A stretch of 64,000 nucleotides of DNA from Boswellia sacra (taxonomy: Eukaryota > Streptophyta > Magnoliopsida > Sapindales > Burseraceae): assembly GCA_013180625.2 (NCBI GenBank), contig SNVD02013892.1, positions 62,001-126,000 on the forward strand, given 5' to 3'. The position numbers and the translations under genes were made by a program. The stretch's first letter is position 1. Each line of letters starts with the position of its first letter. The notes under the pieces were generated by a model. It was not told where the DNA came from. It searched no databases and was given only the letters and a program-made list of their open reading frames with translations. This document shows positions 1 through 13,449 of this stretch, one piece after another.

Positions 1-145
1 TATAATTGAAACACAAATTTTTATTTGAAATTGGTGAAAAAAAATAATTTGCAATATAGATATTTTTATTAATAAATCGTACAGGCCTTTAACTTTTTTT
101 TTTTAAATACATTTTCATCTAACATCAGTCTGCTTAATTAATTAT
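1..145. other. AT-rich flank left of the outer CACTA element
   Basis: No gene, exon or repeat recognised. The last three bases (143-145, TAT) form the left target-site duplication of the CACTA element that starts at 146. Confidence 0.6.
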
Positions 146-159
146 CACCATAAGAAAAA

Positions 160-400
160 TGCTTATACTTGGCGGTTTTTGACCACCACCTAAGTATATA
201 TTTGACGGTTTCGAAAGCGCCACCAATGGCACCGCCAAATATAGTATATTTGGCGGTCGATCAAACTGTCAAATATGTACCTACTATACTTGATGGTTTT
301 TAGCCACCAAGTATGATTACTTTAGAAAATTTTAAAAAAACATACTTGACAGTTTTTAGTCGCCAAGTATGATTTTCAAGAAATTAAAAAAAATATAAAA
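160..400. repeat. Left subterminal palindrome region of outer CACTA
   Basis: Repeated short inverted pairs built on TTGGCGGT / ACCGCCAA (with TTGACGGT, TTGATGGT variants) and a GCCACCAATGGCACCGCC block, all closely similar to 1900-2300. In CACTA elements such subterminal repeats are transposase-binding sites; that role is inferred here. Confidence 0.75.
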
Positions 401-1885
401 TACCGAAAAATTAACTATTTATAAATGCCAAAATAAATCATAATTTAAGTATGAAATAACAATATGATTACTACTATTATCAAAACAACAAAATTCAACT
501 TTAAACATCTCACGTTAGCCAATTAAGAGTACTATATACAATTCCAACTTTATTATACTCAACAAAATATGCTACAATTATATCTCAACTCCAGAAAGAA
601 GGTAATTTGGGGCCTATTGATGTATATTCATAATAATGTCTAGGTACAAGTTAATATGCAACACAAAACTAAACTTATTTGTCAACTTGATTTAAGAAAA
701 TTCCAAAAACCTTTTGATCTTCTATAGTGATGAAAATTGTGTGAGCACTACAAAAAAAAAGACAATTATACTCAAAATTAATTTCCAAAAGCATCTAAAT
801 ATTAAATTATCTAATTGAAAATGCATATAAAATCCATATATAAGTTTCACTATAACATAACAAATATATTAACGAAACAAATTGCATATGGAAGTTACAT
901 GCAACATTGCATCCATATTAAAGATAATATCACAACCAACTACCATATGTCTTCACAAATCTATATAAATATCACAACTAACTCATGGACATAATTTTAC
1001 ATAGCATAATTCAGATAAATCTCACAACTAATAAAAGTTCTATTATCACCAAAGAAAAGTTACATAAGTACTTATATAACTCAAAACATATATTTTCGGA
1101 ATCTTTTCTATAATTGTTTTCCTATAGATATTCTGATACAAAAATTTTGATATAATTCAAAACATAAATTTGTAATCTTTGATCTCATGAAATCTAATGA
1201 CTGAAATTTAAGGTAAAAGATTATAGTTAATAATGCTAACCCTTGCCATATGAAATAGAAAATTATAAATTTACTTTAAGATTTTATACTTAAAATAAGA
1301 GTTAAAAAGATCTCACCCTATTGTTTTAAGTAATTTCTCTTAAGGTAATATTTTATTTCTATTTTTATTTCTTTATTTTTAAATAATAAATTAATTTTTT
1401 TAGTTTGTCTTTATTATATAAATATAATGAGCACAGTAAGAGAATAAAGGGAGACAGAAAAGAGAAAATGAAGAAGAATAAGAAAAAGTAAAGCTTGGTT
1501 AAAAGCTTAAACTAAGGAATGAATATGAGTTTTTATAGTCAAAGGTTTGAGCCAATTAAAAACTGTAAAATAATTTACTTGCTATGTATATATTATAAAC
1601 AATAGAGTTAATAAGTATTTTTTGATATGTTGAATTATTACGATTCTAGGAGATAAGAATCTTGAAATCAACATGATATTTGGTAGAATTAAGTTAAAAT
1701 AATTTTATTTTAATTATAATTATTCAAGTGGCAACAATCTATGAACACTATATTTAGACTAAAAAAAAGTCTAATGGCGAGCTTGATATTATATCCCTAC
1801 AAAAAGGAAAAAATAAAATATTAATATTAAACAGAACATAATAAGTAAATATTAATACATGTAGTCGCTTTTATTTTGTAAAAAG
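401..1885. other. AT-rich interior of the outer CACTA, no gene seen
   Basis: No exon-like reading frame recognised. A CACTACAAAAAAAAAGAC string at 746 resembles a CACTA terminus, but no matching inverted partner was found, so it is not called as an element. Confidence 0.5.
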
Positions 1886-1899
1886 ACTCACTACAAGAA

Positions 1900-2300
1900 A
1901 AAATGCCATATTTGACGGTCTTTGTATATATTTGGCGGTCTTAAAAACGCCACCAATGGCACCGTCAAATATGATCAATTTAACATATTTGGCGGTCTTA
2001 TGACCGCCAAGTATGCACATGACTATACTTGGCGGTTTTTGGCCGTCAAGTATAAATATTTTTAAAAAATTAAAAAAATATATACTTGATAGTTTTTAGC
2101 GCCAAATATGCACCTAACTATACTTGGCGGTTTTTGGCCGCCAAGTATAAATATTTTTAAAAAATTAAAAAATATATACTTGACAGTTTTTAGCGCCAAA
2201 TATTCACCTAACTATACTTGGCGGTTTTTGACCGCCAAGTATAATAGGTTTAAAAATTAAAAAAAATATATACTTGACGGTTTTTGACCGCCAAGTATAA
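1900..2300. repeat. Left subterminal hairpin array of inner CACTA
   Basis: About five to six near-perfect palindromes of the form TACTTGGCGGT-TTTTG-ACCGCCAAGTA, separated by AT-rich spacers of TTTAAAAAATTAAAAA type. Each can fold into an 11-bp stem. Some copies have decayed on one arm (GATAGTTTTTAGCGCC). Confidence 0.85.
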
Positions 2301-3870
2301 TATTTCAAAAATTAAAAAAAATATAATATTTCAGTAATCTACCACCAGAATCCCAGATTACTATTGCCGTTATAAAACAGAATTTTGAATTCATAAGCAA
2401 TAAATGCAATAACAAAGTAGAAAACCAATAGTTATGTCAAACAAAACTTTGCTTGGTCAGTGCAAAGAAATTTACTAGTTATACACTATTCTCTGTAAAT
2501 GATAGAGGTTTAAGAGAAAAAATTAACATCAAAACATCTTAAAAGAAATTTTATTGGGGAATGAATTTAATGATTGGACCAATTACTTGATGCATTCATG
2601 TAAATTAGTGCAACTATTAAAGAAACAGTCTAGACAAACCAAGAAGTATGTCCCTGCTCTCTGGCCAATTAAAAGTAGTGGCAGAAAAGCACTGAGGTCC
2701 ACATATTACCAAGATATATGATAAATTCCCTGCCTTACTACTATTTCAATGTTAACTAAGCTCAAATGATGAAACTGAAAGTTCATTGCACACCATGAAG
2801 CAGCCACACTTGAAATGTTAGACAAAAAGCATGCAGCCACAGATCAATACTAAAAAAGTTAAATATGTACTTATTAAGCTTCCTAGTCTGGTTATTTGAT
2901 GCGATTCCCCCAATTGCCTTTGGACTGCAGAAGGCAAATATTTTCAAATTTACATCATGCAGACCCATTGAAGTTGACAGAAGACTTATGTTAGTTAAGG
3001 CAAATTTGATCTTAGGTAGTCCATCACGCAGTATCCATCACATTCTGTCAATAATGCTAGTTTCATGAGCAAATATCAAGCAACATCCAGCCCAGAAAAC
3101 TGATTGGAATCTGCAGCAATTAGAGCTCACTTTTCTGGGCAAAATTCTGCCTAATTCTTGAACATAAAGAGATAATTGACAGCATCAAATTTGCTTACAT
3201 CTCATTTATGATACACCAATACTATAGAAACAAAGAACAGGTAGAACAAAATAACATCTCACATATGATACAACACTACTTGAGAACAAAAAGAAGCCCT
3301 TAGCAGTTAGTGGCCCAGGATTTCTCAAACTCAGAGAGAGACAAGTGACAACAATTGTATAATAATTATTAGCATGAATTAGCTAGTGTAACAATATCAT
3401 CACTACAATAAGCTTATCAATTTGTTTCCACTTCAAATAAAATTATGCAACAAAACACAACCTCAAAATGCAAGATCATTATTGCAACAAAAAAAAATCA
3501 ATTTCTTGATTCAAAACACCTTAAAGCGGAATCATAGTAGTAAAAGTCATTTAGAACATAAAAAAAAGTCATCTTTTGGAGTCAAAATGGCATTTCGTCT
3601 AAACAATTTAAAGTGATATAATGAAAAATGTAACAATAAATAAATAAATAAAGCAAACTAGAAAAAATTGCGAACAGAGTGCTGATAATAATCATACCAG
3701 ATTGGCAAGTTCGAAGGCTGGAATTGTGGCCAGAGATAAGTGAGGTCAATTTGTTATTTCCAAACCTCCAAAATTTGCTTGCCATGTACCATCCAGGAGA
3801 TGACCAATTTGTTGATTAGTAGCACTCTTAAAATGTAGATATACAAAAAATTAAAATATATTAAAAGTAA
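2301..3870. other. CACTA interior, no recognised gene
   Basis: Mixed-composition DNA that is less AT-rich than the flanks, which suggests captured host sequence. An exon-like minus-strand stretch lies near 3700-3790 (reading SATNQQIGHLLDGTWQAN), but I do not recognise the protein. Confidence 0.35.
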
Positions 3871-3879
3871 CAAAAAACT

Positions 3880-4092
3880 CTAAAGGAGTAATAGATCACC
3901 TTCTTCTTTCAAAGCAATCTTGAAACTAACAACAAATTCTGGGTTAATATGGGTATTAACATTCATATTCCAAACTATATAATGTCTTGGATTTTGTGGA
4001 TCATCAACTCCACTATCAAAATCCTCTTTGCTGGGATGAAATCCTCTACCTAGCAAGCCTGGATTGGCATCAGTTCCAATTATTAGGCCCAA
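3880..4092 (-). pseudogene. RCD1/SRO PARP-domain fragment captured in CACTA
   Basis: The minus-strand reading includes HPSKEDFDSGVDD, then HYIVWNMNVNTHINPEF and VVSFK. From family knowledge this is the C-terminal part of the PARP-like domain of plant RCD1/SRO proteins (inactive ADP-ribosyltransferase fold, nuclear stress-signalling regulators that bind transcription factors). Only about 45 residues of the domain remain. The rest of the protein (WWE domain, RST domain) is not visible nearby. The compound TG minisatellite begins directly upstream on the minus strand. The piece lies inside the inner CACTA and is best read as a captured, non-functional fragment. The domain assignment is fairly firm; capture as mechanism is inferred. 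Confidence 0.72.
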
Positions 4093-4099
4093 AATGATA

Positions 4100-4455
4100 T
4101 TTAAAAATTAAAAAATAAATAACAGAAATAAGCTCAACACATTGGAGGCTGAAAACTAAGTGCGTGCGTGTGTGTGTGTGTACATTGAAGGCTGAAAACT
4201 GTGCCCAAAATGATATTTAAAAATTAAAAAATAAATAACAGAAATAAGCTCAACACATTGGAGGCTGAAAACTAAGTGTGTGTGTGTGTGTGTGTGTGTG
4301 TACATTGGAGGCTGAAAACTGTGCCCAAAATGATATTTAAAAATTAAAAAATAAATAACAGAAATAAGCTCAACACATTGGAGGCTGAAAACTAAGTGTG
4401 TGTGTGTGTGTGTAAATAACAGAAATAAGCTCAACACATTGGAGGCTGAAAACTA

Positions 4456-4489
<34 letters not shown>

Positions 4490-4629
4490 TTGGAGGCTGA
4501 AAACTGTCTCTGTGTGTGTGTGTGTAAATAACAGAAATAAGCTCAACACATTGGAGGCTGAAAACTAAGTGTGTGTGTGTGTGTGTGCGCGCGCGCGCGC
4601 ATTGGAGGCTGAAAACTCTGTGTGTGTGT

Positions 4630-4693
<64 letters not shown>

Positions 4694-4745
4694 TGTGTGT
4701 GTAAATAACAGAAATAAGCTCAACACATTGAAGGCTGAAAACTAA

Positions 4746-4776
<31 letters not shown>

Positions 4777-4947
4777 CGCGCGCGCGCACATTGGAGGCTG
4801 AAAACTCTGTGTGTGTGTGTGTGTGTGTGTAAATAACAGAAATAAGCTCAACACATTGGAGGCTGAAAACTAAGTGTGTGTGTGTGTGTGTGTGCGCGCG
4901 CGCGCGCGCATTGGAGGCTGAAAACTCTGTGTGTGTGTGTGTGTCTC

Positions 4948-4981
<34 letters not shown>

Positions 4982-4990
4982 TGTGCCGCT
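4100..4990. repeat. Compound TG/CG microsatellite within a 45-75-bp tandem repeat
   Basis: The unit AAATAACAGAAATAAGCTCA + ACACATTGGAGGCTGAAAAC recurs about eight times (starts near 4115, 4232, 4352, 4413, 4526, 4704, 4830). It alternates with expanding (TG)n tracts, several running into (CG)n. The first three units carry an extra CCAAAATGATATTTAAAAAT segment. The longest TG run, about 4620-4700, is nearly uninterrupted. Both strands give spurious reading frames of Thr-His or Cys-Val repeats; these are not genes. Confidence 0.9.
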
Positions 4991-4999
4991 CAGCTCTCT

Positions 5000-7900
5000 T
5001 CCTCTTTCTCTCTTATTAAGTAAACAAATATTGGAAATTATCACAGACTCTGAACATTTCATGGCAGAAATCAGCTTTAACTCTTTTCAGCCCATTCAAA
5101 CGTGTTGGTTACTTGCAAACTCTCTCATCATTTCTTGACATAAATGAAGCTTTAACCCTTCTTTTTGGTGCTATAACCCAATTTTTTTACCGTGATAGAC
5201 AAGCAATGCAAATAATTTCTAAAATGGATCCACTAGAACATACCTGAAGACATCATGGTGATAAATACTCTTCTTAATTGCCTATTGGGAAACACATGAA
5301 GCATTTATTCAATTCTAAATTGTCGTAATTTTCATCTCAAATGGCCAAAACACAGGTCCACCAATGCAATGACAAAGTCTAACACTGCATTTTCTTACAC
5401 AGCTGGCCTGGTAAATACATCTTAGTCAAAGATGAAAGAAACAGCTACATGCATACTCATTACAGTTTATAATTTATTTCAATTTTCTATTCATCTGTTG
5501 GAGTACTTGGTTCTAAATTTGATGATTTTATTATAAAAACTTACCTCAATATGTGATCTTGTTTCAAGTAGAGCAATTTCCCTTACAAAATCATGAGGTT
5601 TGACTTGAATGGCGGGATTCCTCTGTATCAGTGAATTGTCAAGGGGGAATTTCTGCTAATTTTGCTGCAAACAAGTGATCAGGAAGCTCAAAACCTCAAC
5701 AAATTTCAGCATTCTTTGAGCTCAACAATGAATTGATTTAGTGGAATTTACAGATATTTGACTTGTCAGCCTAAAAGTTAATCTTCAGCCGGAAAAAACC
5801 AATGTTTATTCTGAAGATAAGGCTTTGATTCTCTCTACTAACCAGCTTCCAATCAATAAGCTTAATATTGCCCTACATTTGCCACAACATAAATATCAGA
5901 GAGAACATTACATAAATAATTATAATTTCTGGAAACTTATTAGGCTTGACAAAACACAAGAGAGTATACAAGTGAACATTATAAATAAATAAATAAATAA
6001 ACCAAAACCTCAGGTTTTGAGACAGCTTAATCATTCAACATGACCATTGTTTTTTAATGCCACGTCAATCTTCTCATCTGCAAGCATGCATTAACAAATT
6101 TTTTCTTGTCAATAAATATGAAAGAGAATGATAACAACTCAACAAAGCATCCATCGAAATTTTGAATTATATACATGATTTTGATTCTTAAAAAATACTA
6201 ACACTATCATATGTAATAAATTTACCTATCAATATTTAATAAGTCTCAGATGCAGTAATTTGATCTTATAATTATTCTTCTATTTGCTTAGCTTTCTGCC
6301 TTCTTAATCATTTCTATTACTTGTCAACAAGTACAATTACTTCTAAAAATTTAATCATAATATTTAAAATTTCAATAAATTCTAGTAACTTAATTTCTTT
6401 TCATAACTTTCCTATAGATAGAACAACAACACTGAATTCAATAAGAAGATTAATTTAATTAATTATACTATATAGTTTATTATAAAGGAGATAAATATAA
6501 GCCAGATTCATAATTTAAAAATTGGTTTATATAAATACATATACTAGATATAAATAACATAACATGAAGTTTTGGATGAAAATTGATAAATTTAAATCTA
6601 TATAAAATAAGTACATAAAAAAATTATTATGCTTAGATTTAAATTAATTAGCATCTACTTTATAACTAATTATAGATGAATCAAATAGAATGTTTTTTTA
6701 TTGTATTTTTTCAAAGTATATATGATATGAATACCGAACAAGAATTGTATACATTCAAAACTTAATATATTGTACTTAATAATTGGCCTACTTTTAGTAT
6801 TGCTATAATTTCTTTTATGATCTATACATACATAATAAATGTGTGAAAAGAAAAATAATTGAGAAGTTTTACGTAATAAATTATACATAATCAACAATCT
6901 TGTTCATGGGAGATCTATTCCACTACCCTTAAAAGTTACCATTCCAATATTCTTCCTTTTTGTTACCATAACTCCAATACAACCAATAATGGTTTATACT
7001 CAAATCTACAGGAGCATCTACATTCACTTTGTTAAGTTCTCTTAACAGCATAGGTTTTCATTTTTGAGCAATTAAATATCAGTAGAATCATAGAGCAAAT
7101 TTTATTCAAATTTGAATTTTTGACCATATTAAGAGAACTTGCCTGCATATGGTCAAGCCATAAAGCAAGACCAACAAGAGATGAACCAGCTGAAAACATT
7201 CTAAAATCAGGCCCCCCAATCCTTGACATCTGCCCTGCATGCAACACAAAGAATTCAAGGTGTAAGCAAACTAATTAACGGAGCCTGAAAGCAAAATGAA
7301 AGAAATATCATAATCAGACCTTCCGCAGAATTCAGCGCCAGCACAGGTCAAAAAGTTTTAAAATGAGTCTTGAATCTCAGTTTTACAAATTAATGTCAAA
7401 AATAAATAACAAATAAGACATTAAACTCTCCTTCTTGTTCAAATTTCAAAGCTCTACTTTAAGCAGAGGGTATGAAAGCCTTTGAAGCTAATGATCAACA
7501 CGCACCATTAGCATAACAGTTTAAGTTTTTCTACAGCACTTTTCAGATATCAAAAGATTTATGAGTTCGTATATCAAACTATGCAGGTTACTCACAAGCT
7601 ACTCTTAACACTTCTTGGCACAACTCAACTTTATCTCTTTTCCGCCCCTTAAAGTCTGTTGGTTACTCAAAAACTACACTTTATCGTTTCTTGGCACAAA
7701 CCAAGCTTTAACCCATTTTTGGTGCTATAACCCAATTTTGGGCATAGACAAACAATACATACACAATTTCAAAATTGGGCTCATTGGACATACCTTAAGA
7801 CATCACGGTGATAAATGCTCTTCTTGATTGCATTTGAAAACCCATGAAGCAGTGGCTCGAAGCTCAAATGCCCACAACAGGTCCACCAATGCATTGACAA

Positions 7901-10720
7901 AGTTAAACACTGCATTGTCACTTCACAGGGTTTAGTTCTCTAGCCAATGGTCTGCCTAATAGCATCCAGTGGCATAGCTTATTTCATCAGAAGCCTAAAA
8001 ACCAAAATCACTAAAGATAAATCCATGGACAGGAAATAATGAGAAGAAAAAGAAAAGCAAAACCAAAACAATCTATCTTGGAGAGCATTGCCTCTTTCTG
8101 AAAGTAACCGTGAAGAACCTGATTATAAGATCAAACCCAGCATTTTGGAAAGCATTTACGAGGATAATCACTTCTCACATGAGAGCAGACAAACTTGTCG
8201 TTTTGATAATTAAAGCGTGTCCTTATTCTTTAGTCCGATAAATATATGAAAAAGAATCCAATGTTATTTCTTTACAGAAGAAATTGTAACTATACTCCTG
8301 TAGAAAGACACTCAAGTAGATATATATAATTATTGTCACTATAAATTTCTTAAAGCTTTTATACCCTTTGCTAGTGCAGATCAGTTATCGGTGGCAGTAT
8401 CTTAAGGTACCTTCCTTCTCTTGTGTTGTTGCATCACTTTCATTTCCTGCAAAACCAATAAAGAACTTTTGAAGGGTATTTAATGAAACATAAATATTTC
8501 GAAATTATTAGATAATACTAAACAAGAGCTGTAATACATTCAGAAATTGATGTAACTTTACTCTCTTTCACCAAAATTCACTCCAAACGACTACCCCTTT
8601 TAGCAATCAGAGATATATACAACAATTCAAGCCTATGATTTGGAGGATTCTTGTACCCTGTCCTTCAAAATATGTTGAATTTAAATCTACAGAAGGTTCT
8701 ATAGAGAGTATTTCACAATTCCATCTAGACTGAATTTCAAGGTTGGATGCATTCAGATCAGTTTTGCACACAGTCAGTTTACTGAATTTGTTCAACCTCT
8801 AAGACTACGCTTGGTCATGTGATCTCGTGTCAAACAGATTATGAAGTCTGGCAAACTCTTGGAAAGTTTTTTAAGATTCAGTGCAAAGAACAAATTACGC
8901 AACTTTGTCATATCTTGAAACTACACAAAAAGACTCATTAACAGTTGGTAATTGCATCTTACTTAATCATGAAAGAGATAATTAGAAGTAAACCGATTAC
9001 AGATGAATATTTATTTCCTTGGAGTACTTGATTCCCAATTTGATGTATTTATTATAGGACTTACCTCAATGTGTGATGTTATATCATTTCAAGAAGAACA
9101 ATTTATGATATCTCACGAAATAATGAGATATGACTTTATCAATATGGTTCCTCTGCATCAGTGGATTTGCAAAGGGGGTTTCCTCTAATATTGCTGCCAA
9201 GAAGTGATCAGCAAGCTCAAAACCTCAACAATTTCAGCATTATTTGAGCACAAAATTGAGTTAGTTTAGTGGAATTTACAGATATTCCAATTGGCTGCCC
9301 AAAGTAATTTTAAAATTACCAATGTCTATTCTGCAGATATGGCTTTGATTCTTTGGACGGATCAGTTTCCTAATCGATAAGCTTGATAATGCCCTATCAT
9401 TTGTGACAACGATCAATGAGAACAATCAATTTGTACCTGAACAAACATAATAGAATTCTATCAATGAGAACAACCAATTTGTATCTGTAAAAACATAATA
9501 GAATTCTTAGTAAAAAGTAGAATAAACTGATTCATACACCTTTCTCTTGTACTATCAAGTCTGACTGGCCGTCTGAAGCAGAGGAGAGCGGAGTACAAGT
9601 TTGCAATCTGAATATAGTATATACTTATATTAGTTAAACATAATCACTCAGATACCAATTACACAATCAACATTGATAAGGAATGAATGAATTTGTTATA
9701 TTGTATATCAATAGAGAAAGAATTTCATAGGGAAAACAAGAGACAAAAGTTTCAGTATAAAGTAAAGAAAACACAGAAGAGAAGTAAATGATATGAGGAA
9801 GTAAATGACATATTCAGTAAACTTGTGGAAAATTTAACCCTGCCAACATAGTTATTGTCATGAAATAGATCTGAACTTAAATACAAAAAAATGAAAACGT
9901 TCATGAAAGAATACATGTTAACAAAAAGCATATAGATTATAGTGATAATAAGAGTTATTAGACCTAGAATGTGGCTAATAATATATTTGAGACCAAAATC
10001 TTTCAGAAATGATAGAGAAGACTAATCTTCAGATCCTGTGCGTATTTGTACACTCATCTTTCTGATGGCTATGAAACCAGATTCTGTCCTAAATATGTTG
10101 AATTTAAATCTACAAATGATTGTAAAGAGATTGTTAGACAATACCATCTCGGGCTTCAAGCTTGACTGCATTCATATTCTGTCATGTGAACAGGTGTCAA
10201 AGACCAAACTCTTTAAATAATTTCTACCATTGCGTCTAAAGCACAAAAAATGCAGCTTCTTCATCTCCTTCAATCTCCAAAGAAAGACTCACTAGCAGTT
10301 GGTAAAAACAAATTAATTATAGATTAAAGAACTAGCTGATACAACTGTCAGCTACATGTAAATGTATAACAGATAAGGAACTATTTCTTTGCACCTTTTG
10401 AAGGACTTGTTTCTGAATTTGATGCTTTTTGTTGTATAGCTTACTTAAAAATGTGATGTTTTTTTCTCCCAAGAAGTAATCAAGAAGCTCAAACCTCACC
10501 ATTTTCTGCATTCTTTGAGCTCAATGTCGGATTACTTGACAAATATTTTAATTTCTTCCCAAAAAGTAATTTTAAATTGAAAAATTACCAATGTTTATAC
10601 CGAAGACATGGCTTTGGTTCTCTCTACTAAGCAGCTTCTAATCAATAAGTTGATATTGCTCTATCATTTGCCACAACATAAATAACATTAGGGAGAAGCG
10701 ACTATCAAATACACCATAGC
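5000..10720. repeat. Three diverged copies of a gene-like block inside the inner CACTA
   Basis: Matching segments recur in the same order and orientation. The motif GCTCAAAACCTCAACAA followed by TTTCAGCATT occurs at about 5690 and 9215, and a diverged form at 10486. GGTCCACCAATGCA occurs at about 5356 and 7878. A GGCTTTGATTCT / AATCGATAAGCTT block occurs at about 5820, 9340 and 10610. On the minus strand the pieces look like exons with donor sites (for example near 5545, reading HDFVREIALLETRSHIE before GTAAGT). Frames are broken. I do not recognise the parent gene. It may be a captured tandem gene cluster or serial duplication after capture. Confidence 0.6.
7143..7234 (-). pseudogene. Exon-like fragment, parent gene unknown
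   Basis: The minus strand has an acceptor (GCATGCAG) followed by an open stretch containing MSRIGGPDFRMFSAGSSLVG, ending at CATATGCAG followed by GCAAGT, which could act as a GC-AG donor. The sequence looks protein-coding, but I cannot assign a family. It lies in the captured cargo of the inner CACTA. Confidence 0.4.
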
Positions 10721-12512
10721 TTCAGTTGCATATTAAGGAACCAAATTTTAAGAAGATTTTAGATTGATGATCTGAAAATAGTTTATATGTACAGAAATTC
10801 AGTCTAAACAAGCGTTCACCAAATTTTTAAGAAATTGAGGAAAATGTTGAGAATATTGCTAACTTCACATACCTGGTCATTGAAGAAGTGTTTCACTTCA
10901 TTTTTGTCTGGGTGTCACTTGCTCTCCAAAGTCAAGGGTCTAGATTTCTGGACATCCATATATCCTAAATGTCAACAAAATGGGAATCCAATAGCATATG
11001 GGAATCCAATAGCATACAACGTCTGAGATAAAATTGAGTGAAGTTGTCTAGTTATCAAAAAGGGAATGCTAAGTCACCCAAAATTCACTGCAAACAAGAA
11101 GCATTGAATTTAAAAGATTAAATCACTTGGAATATAGGAATTCCTTGTTATTAGGATTTAGTTAAGGCTTAAATCACCTTTTTTGCATATGTGCACAGTG
11201 CACGTGTGGGTGTCCACTGCATCGGCATTTTGGCTGGGCCTGTAGAATTGTCCATGTTGTTTCTCCTGTACTATATGCACTTCAAGCAATAGCAAGTTTC
11301 CTTGTCTTTATACTATCTTTACATCTTGGCTTCAACCTTAACTTCAAGCAAGTTTAAAGCAACAAATGGAAAAGCATGATGACACATACAGATTTATATA
11401 TATAGAATTCAAATAAACTATTAAAATTATAGGATGATTAAAAAGAAAAAGAAAAAGAAAAGAAAAGACAAGAAAATAAAAGAGCAACTTCCAGGATGTA
11501 CCTTATAGTTTCATATGAACGAAAAATTCTTATGCATCAGAATTCTATTGACAGACCGCTAAGTATTACCACAGTAATCTAGGCATGATCAATTAACCTT
11601 GGCACAATGAACTAAACAACTCTCAATAAAAAAGGGTAATTGTGATATTACTGGGACAAAAACCATGTCACATTTATTTTTTGGTTTGCCCACATGAATC
11701 TCTTTTGCCATTTACCCAAAAAGAAAATGCTTGAAAAGCAACTAAATTTAGCATTTCATTCTTCAAATCTATCATCATATTGTTCGATCTTCTACTTGAA
11801 CCACCTAGTTGTGCAGTATATCAGTGTAAAGTGGCACACACAGCAACCAATATACAGAAGAAACTGGAACACATCTGAAAAACCTTGGACCAAAAAAATG
11901 TTAAGAGTCAGATGAACATATTTCATTGCATTAAGTAATTCGATCTGCTGAATGACTCAAGATTAATGTACCAATTAACATGCTTATCATGAATCATAGC
12001 TTTTACTATATATTTTGGGTAAACATGCTGAACATGAATCATAGTTTTACATTGACAACAGTTATAAGCTGTTAAGTCTAACAACTTAAAATTTTTAACC
12101 TACTGGTAACTTCAATTCTCCATCACATAAAATGCAGCTCCCAAGGAAAAGTTTAAATCATTACCACTTTCTTTCAGTCAGTAATAAGAGTTCAAGCATA
12201 CTACATTGACTAGTCCTAATGATCCCAATTCACTAAACTCCTCATCAAATAGACTTATCTAACCGATGTATATACATTTGGTGAGAGTCACCAGTATAGC
12301 GGCAAAAACAAGCTAAAGCTTATTGAGCTTTATTTGCGACTCATCTTCTCGTTAAACTCAACCCAACAAAGCCTCAGACTTAAATACTTGGATTTCACTA
12401 TGTGGAAGATTTTTACATGGCAGAAAACCAAGCTCAGTGGTCCCAGTAACCTAGTCATTATGATACACCCACATCAAAAAAGAAAACAAAATAAGAGTTG
12501 TTTCAATCATTC
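10721..12512. other. CACTA interior, no recognised gene
   Basis: Exon-intron-like composition with no frame I can assign. An AT-rich and AAAAG-rich stretch lies near 11430-11480. Confidence 0.35.
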
Positions 12513-12663
12513 TTACTTCTTATTAATCTTATCAAACTCGGCCATAAGAAGAGCCATTCCTTTCTTATCATTCCTCATAAGAGGCTTTTTAATTTCATTT
12601 TCATCTTTCTGCAAGGCATCCATCATCATAGCCTCTGCACCAAGCTCATCAGTGAGGCCTCTC
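12513..12663 (-). pseudogene. Terminal exon fragment of an unidentified conserved gene
   Basis: The minus strand shows a polypyrimidine tract and acceptor (TTCTTTGGTTCAG). An open exon follows, containing RGLTDELGAEAMMMDALQ and later KKGMALLMAEFDKINKK, closed by TAA at 12513-12515. The acidic/basic, Met-rich composition and clean splice site indicate a real host exon, but I do not recognise the protein. It lies between other captured pieces in the inner CACTA and is presumed non-functional. Confidence 0.5.
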
Positions 12664-13449
12664 CTGAACCAAAGAAAGAAAAACACAAAATATATTTATA
12701 CATGAATGGCTTAAAATTTCAATTAAGAACTACTCAGAATTGACAATAAATGCATAAGTAATCAGCTCATTGATGATTCATCTAAAGCAGAACCCATGTA
12801 ATTAAACCTAATATTGCTTCAAGAAGAATAATCGAAAAATAACTGACAAAAAAGGAATCTTTGCAGGCAAGCATGCAAAGGAATTAAATGATCATTGTCA
12901 ACATTGTACAAGTAATAACGGATGGTAACAATAAAGACACATATGAGCAGAAAGCTTCAATTTCAACACTAGGCACAGCTGAAACAGGGAAGCCAACCAG
13001 CCAGAAGAAGAAAAAGAAGAAACTATACCTGATCCTTATTTCCTTTAATGTCAACAGATATGTTCGAGCATCTGGAATTCCTTCTGTTCGGGTTTGAATG
13101 GTATGTCAACAGAAACTTGCTATTGCTATTGCTATTGCCTGTACTGTTGCTTGAAGTTGCGTATCTTTGCTATTCCTGCAATAGCAAAGGTAGTATAAAG
13201 ACAGGGAAATATTAGCCGTAATCCATTTAAAACAATCACATGAAAAACTATATTCATTCAATCGTACCACTATATTCATTCAATTAACATGTAATCAAAT
13301 CTCGATCAATCGTAACACTCAATTTTTATTTTTTTTCTCTTTTAACGGATAGACAATGCTAATAAAAATACATAAAATTGATATAATCATGCCTTTTTGT
13401 ACATGACAAAAATTTTATCAAAACAAGAAAACAAATTAATTTGATTCTC

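Noticed and set aside
746..763. CACTACAAAAAAAAAGAC as a further CACTA left end
   Set aside because: No matching inverted end with a fitting 3-bp TSD was found; may be chance in A-rich DNA.
4156..5138. Several 86-106-codon reading frames of Thr-His or Cys-Val repeats
   Set aside because: They are translations of the TG/CG microsatellite in different frames, not genes.
12334..12743. Plus-strand frames of 81 and 123 codons
   Set aside because: Opposite strand of the exon with a clear acceptor and stop on the minus strand; no similarity of their own.
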